Below are positions 60,132 through 64,000 of a DNA stretch of 64,000 nt, one piece after another. Both the position numbers and the translations under genes were made by a program. This DNA comes from Pachypanchax playfairii (taxonomy: Eukaryota; Chordata; Actinopteri; Cyprinodontiformes; Aplocheilidae), in assembly GCA_006937955.1 (NCBI GenBank), contig SSNP01000080.1, positions 2,472,439 through 2,536,438 on the forward strand, given 5' to 3'. The notes beneath the pieces are model-generated. The model made no database searches. It was not told the origin of the DNA and worked only from the letters and a program-made list of their open reading frames with translations. The first letter of the stretch is position 1; each line of letters begins with the position of its first letter.

Positions 60132-61797
60132 CTACACTTTGCCTTTCAGAGCCCCGAGGATGCAGCGGAGCTGAGAATGGTCTCGATACGCCACCAGACC
60201 GCCATGATTAGCCCAGCGGTCTGCTCCTTTACGCTCAGTGCAGGGCTGGTGATAGGTCAGTTCTGTCATGTGATCCTGTGCTCCACAGTCAGACTGTAGA
60301 CTCTTCGCCAAGTCCACCACCCCGCCTCCGAGGGCTCGTAGCAGAGCGTGTGGAGCGCAGGAATCCCACTTAAAGGTGCTCCCCTCTGACAGGACGTAAG
60401 CATCAGCCAGTCCCTGGATGACACACAGGATCTTGTGTCCTGCTCCAGAAGCGTACATCAGTCTGTCAGGGACACACAGACAAGACAGAGTGTCCTTCAC
60501 TGCCTGCTTCTCGCTGGAGCTCAACACCACGGACAGTCCACACTCCCCCTCTGTCCTGTTGTTTGGCCGAGACACCGAACAGACGTTAACGCTGCCATAG
60601 GACACGCCCCAGTAATGTTTCCCCCTCCATCTGAGAAAATAAAGAATCACAAGTCACCTGAAAACGCTCAACTTCAAGAGGGCTGACTCTCTAAGAAAAA
60701 AAAAATCGGAACATCTAGAACAAGGACTTAAATAAGGATTGACAAATGCACTACAAATCTGAAACCTACAGGAAATATTTCCATAATGACGGTTTGTCTG
60801 AGCTCACCTTCCACACGCTGGGTCTTTGTGATAAAAGGGCTGGTTAATGACACCCATGACAGGCTCGCCTGTGCTCCTGAGGTAAACCCCGATCAGAACC
60901 AGGGCGCAGTGCAGACCTGAAGGAGACAAGCGCCCCTCCTCCAGCACCTCCTCACGGCCCTCTATGTACTGACTGGTGGCATCTGGATACACAAGACAGA
61001 GAATAACACCTGGTTCTTCTCCCACATGATTACTGACAATCAGCAGGTCTTTCACCTATAGGGTCGATCCAGATTCCAAGCTCGACTGGCCTCAGGGGGA
61101 CGGTCAGTCCATCTGTGTTCGCTTCAATGGACTCCGGGTCCTGATGGATGGCTCGAGCCAGCAGAGACGCCGCCGTTTGGTCTCCGTCCAACACAGTGGA
61201 CAGCAGTTTTGCCGTCTCCTCCTCTGTTCGACACACCGTGATAGTAACACTTTCCCCTGATGACACAACAAGGTTAAGGTATAACTTCAAATATGTACAC
61301 AGCACAAGGTGTGGCCTAAAATCCTGTTCGAACAGCGACACACTTTTCATTCCACCCGACCTGAACAAGTCAGTACACTGAGTGTATATTTAGTTCCTCT
61401 ACTCAGTCACCGTACAGTATAGTGTTGTGCAAACATGAAACAGTTACCAAGTCCGTTTTCAAACTTGTTTGACTCCTCTCCGTGAATGAAACCAACCATT
61501 TCAGGAAACTGAAAAAATAAAAAAACATGATTTAAAGAAACCTGATCCAGTTCTGCAACCTCCTGTTGCATCACAGTGTTTCTGCGCTCCTACCTGGGCG
61601 CCCACATCGTGCCGGATCATCTCCTGGATCACCACGTCAGCGAGTGTCTTGAAGTCTTGCACAAACTTCTTGTTCTTGTCGTCTCCGGTCTTCTCCTGTA
61701 CGAGGAGCTGAAAGAGTGGCGCCTCTTGCCTGCAGACCCGGGCCACGTTCGCAGCCTTCTCAGACACCCGGAGCACCAGCCTCAGAAGATCAGCCAT
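60132..61797 (-). CDS. inpp1: Inositol polyphosphate 1-phosphatase
   Basis: Mg-dependent, lithium-inhibited phosphatase that removes the 1-phosphate from Ins(1,4)P2 and Ins(1,3,4)P3 in the cytosol, recycling inositol. Minus-strand coding exons: 61797-61594, 61508-61448, 61256-61056, 60982-60808, 60630-60132; joined 379 aa (human 399), no frame break. The N-terminus MADLLRLVLRVSEKAANVAR and the DFKTLADVVIQEMI segment match the family. Metal-binding motifs are intact: GEES (residues 78-81), WIDPID (151-156, split by an intron after the isoleucine) followed by ATSQYIEG, and KWDSCAPHALLRALGGG near the C-terminus. The start was chosen as the family methionine seven bases inside an acceptor at 61805-61806, so another 5' exon lies to the right. 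The neighbour dnajc14 ends toward it. Confidence 0.97.
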
Positions 61798-61803
61798 GTC
61801 TGG

Positions 61804-62275
61804 ACTGCAGAAGTCAGGCGGAGAGGGTGATGAAGAACTGTGTGGATGAGAGAGAGAGAGAGAGAAAAAAAAAAAGAGGATGAGGGAGGTCACATTTGCA
61901 CACGCTGCTCTAATTATAGCCTCAAAATGAAAACAGGGTATTTCTGAAAAAAGAATTGAGTGAAGAGGGAGGGGAGGGTGTTAGGGCTTTGCAGCACACG
62001 TATGCAGCTGTGATATTATGCCCAACTTTCCGTTCCAGCTTTAGATCAACACCCTGATGGAGCAAAAAAACATAAATTAAATAAGAAATATAAACACAAA
62101 ACAACCACAATAAGAGCTCACACAGTGTTACTGTAATGTTAAAACATCACTACCTGAATAAAAATCTTGGTGTTGAAACGCAAAATCTGAGAAATGTTTA
62201 AATGCCAGTTTGGTCTGTCCACAGTGTCTCTTCACTCATTTCTACTAATTTTGCTAGTATTTAGCTTAGCATTAA
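61804..62275 (-). other. inpp1: Inferred first intron / upstream DNA of inpp1
   Basis: Starts from the acceptor at 61805-61806 and goes upstream on the minus strand. It contains a GA/A-rich tract (about 61850-61876). No convincing 5' exon could be pinned down. Confidence 0.4.
61850..61876. repeat. GA-rich / poly-A tract
   Basis: About nine GA units followed by a run of A residues are directly visible in the inferred first intron of inpp1. Confidence 0.8.
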
Positions 62276-62917
62276 TAAGATATGATATTGTAGAAGGGAA
62301 TTTTAATGATGAAATGAGAAGAAAAACAACAAAAACCTAATAACCAGTTCCAGACACAGCCCTCTTCCTCCTCTCGGTGGTTGTTTTCCTGTCAGACACC
62401 AGTAACGAACAGCTCTGAGAAACGTGCGAGAAAACACGATGTCTTTCAGTAAAATTTAAACAATTAAGTGGTAATTAATTCGGAAGCCCGACTGCTCTGG
62501 TTTCTTTTGACCCGTTTATTCTCACAGGAAAAGCGTTCGCTCTTTTTATATCTGGGATAACAAATACAAGGCGTGGTGAAGGACGCAGGCAAGACAGCAC
62601 GGTTAGTTTGTCAAGGTGTAGACAACAGGAAACGGAGTGCGGTGCGTTCAAGTGAAACTTTGAAAAATCAAGTTTGAGGACGGAAAAATGCATTTATGGA
62701 CTTGTGCTTTTTTTTTTTTTAACACGCACCCTTAAAGTGTCAAATTGGAATAGAGAAATTCCTAATCTGAAGCTGATCATCGAACTAGTTACAATCTGTT
62801 AAGACATTATGAACAAAACGACTTCTTAAATTGAGCCACTCAGCAGAGATAACTGATAAAATGACAATACAAAACAACAACAAAAACAATCCTTTGTATG
62901 TTCATAAATAAAAGAGA
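62276..62917 (+). repeat. Direct repeat, copy A (642 bp)
   Basis: From TAAGATATGATATTG to AAATAAAAGAGA this block recurs after the single N at 62918. I noted only two differences by eye: one T/C change near 62697 (62697 T, C in the second copy) and lack of a 28-bp segment present in copy B. No gene is recognised inside; the minus-strand frame at 62475-62693 is identical in copy B. Confidence 0.95.
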
Positions 62918-62918
62918 N
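62918..62918. other. Single undetermined base at the repeat junction
   Basis: One N lies exactly between the end of copy A and the start of copy B. A one-base gap between near-identical blocks is typical of a contig join. Confidence 0.95.
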
Positions 62919-63588
62919 TAAGATATGATATTGTAGAAGGGAATTTTAATGATGAAATGAGAAGAAAAACAACAAAAACCTAATAACCAGTTCCAGACAC
63001 AGCCCTCTTCCTCCTCTCGGTGGTTGTTTTCCTGTCAGACACCAGTAACGAACAGCTCTGAGAAACGTGCGAGAAAACACGATGTCTTTCAGTAAAATTT
63101 AAACAATTAAGTGGTAATTAATTCGGAAGCCCGACTGCTCTGGTTTCTTTTGACCCGTTTATTCTCACAGGAAAAGCGTTCGCTCTTTTTATATCTGGGA
63201 TAACAAATACAAGGCGTGGTGAAGGACGCAGGCAAGACAGCACGGTTAGTTTGTCAAGGTGTAGACAACAGGAAACGGAGTGCGGTGCGTTCAAGTGAAA
63301 CTTTGAAAAATCAAGTTTGAGGACGGAAAAATGCATTTACGGACTTGTGCTTTTTTTTTTTTTAACACGCACACAGGACCGTTTCTAGAATTTTCGGCGC
63401 CCTTAAAGTGTCAAATTGGAATAGAGAAATTCCTAATCTGAAGCTGATCATCGAACTAGTTACAATCTGTTAAGACATTATGAACAAAACGACTTCTTAA
63501 ATTGAGCCACTCAGCAGAGATAACTGATAAAATGACAATACAAAACAACAACAAAAACAATCCTTTGTATGTTCATAAATAAAAGAGA
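62919..63588 (+). repeat. Direct repeat, copy B (670 bp)
   Basis: Matches copy A at an offset of 643 bases up to the poly-T, then carries 28 extra bases (63373-63400, beginning ACAGGACCGTTTC) and again matches to AAATAAAAGAGA. The sequence then continues into unique DNA. Confidence 0.95.
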
Positions 63589-64000
63589 GTTTCAGAAATA
63601 TTGGTTACTTTAAATTTTGTATGCAAGAATAGCAACAAATTCTCACATCTGAAAACAACAATAAAATAAATAGATATTAAAGTGGGTCACGCCCAGGATC
63701 AAAAGGAAATAAATTAGTTTACTACTTATAATGTACAAGCAACAGAAGCAAAATACTTATAATATTGGGGTTAGTAAATAACTTTATGTATATAACATTC
63801 CAGCTTGTTAAGATAAAATGATAAATGAGTGATTAAAAAATGGAAAATGGATGGATGGATAAATTAAATCATACAATGATTTTAACAAAATATTTCACAA
63901 AAACTCTAGTTAAAGATCAGCATTGAAACCAGTTTTATTCTTAAATCCTACCTTCATTTTTCAGCATAAAAGTGATAAAGGGGGTCATTTTAATTCTACT
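63589..64000. other. Right flank, no gene seen
   Basis: AT-rich sequence with a short GGATGGATGGATAAAT tail (about 63847-63865), such as often ends fish SINE/LINE copies. No exon is recognised on either strand. Confidence 0.5.

Noticed and set aside
62475..63336. Two identical 72-codon minus-strand frames as a duplicated small gene
   Set aside because: They lie in the terminal duplicated blocks that look like an assembly artefact, and the frame has no coding signature.

Overview
The window is vertebrate nuclear DNA and almost certainly from a teleost fish, probably a spiny-rayed one. Genes are split into many short exons with GT-AG introns. The intergenic DNA is AT-rich, holds long pure microsatellites (TTCTA, GAAA, CA/TG), and carries decayed copies of repeat families common in fish. 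The species call is inference; I ran no database search.

Six protein-coding genes can be assembled exon by exon with consistent reading phase. (1) dgka, diacylglycerol kinase alpha, + strand, 2858-12484, 22 coding exons, 697 aa. (2) nr4a1 (Nur77-type orphan nuclear receptor), + strand, 18913-21502, 6 coding exons, 590 aa, with a cluster of CRE/AP-1-like sites in its promoter near 16.4 kb. (3) A small gene at 36619-37384, + strand, 3 coding exons, 203 aa, encoding an N-terminal helix and a C-terminal C2H2/UBZ-like zinc finger. It resembles TANK but is not firmly identified. (4) nab2, the EGR co-repressor, - strand, 47059-41519, 6 coding exons, 501 aa. (5) dnajc14, + strand, 50276-56970, 6 coding exons, 658 aa. 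(6) inpp1, inositol polyphosphate 1-phosphatase, - strand, 61797-60132, 5 coding exons, 379 aa.

Layout: 1-2.2 kb is upstream DNA; dgka and nr4a1 lie in tandem. 22-34.5 kb is gene-poor and rich in repeats (LINE relic, microsatellites, a 250-N gap at 30864-31113, two candidate conserved non-coding blocks). The zinc-finger gene and nab2 converge; nab2 and dnajc14 diverge from about 47.8-49.3 kb; dnajc14 and inpp1 converge. The right end (62276-63588) is a near-perfect 0.65-kb tandem duplication joined by a single N, which looks like an assembly haplotype duplication.

Functional links: NR4A1 and NAB2 both belong to the immediate-early growth-factor/calcium response, NAB2 as feedback brake on EGR proteins. 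DGKA and INPP1 both terminate phosphoinositide/diacylglycerol signalling. The linkage resembles the human 12q13 block (DGKA, NR4A1, NAB2, DNAJC14), but INPP1 in human sits on 2q32 beside the paralogue NAB1, so the teleost arrangement may preserve an older paralogon. I found no clearly new biological system. The most interesting items are a 775-bp inverted-repeat transposon inside a dgka intron carrying an exon-like ORF, a nab2 5' exon arrangement that toggles an N-terminal extension, the inpp1-nab2 linkage, and the terminal duplication.
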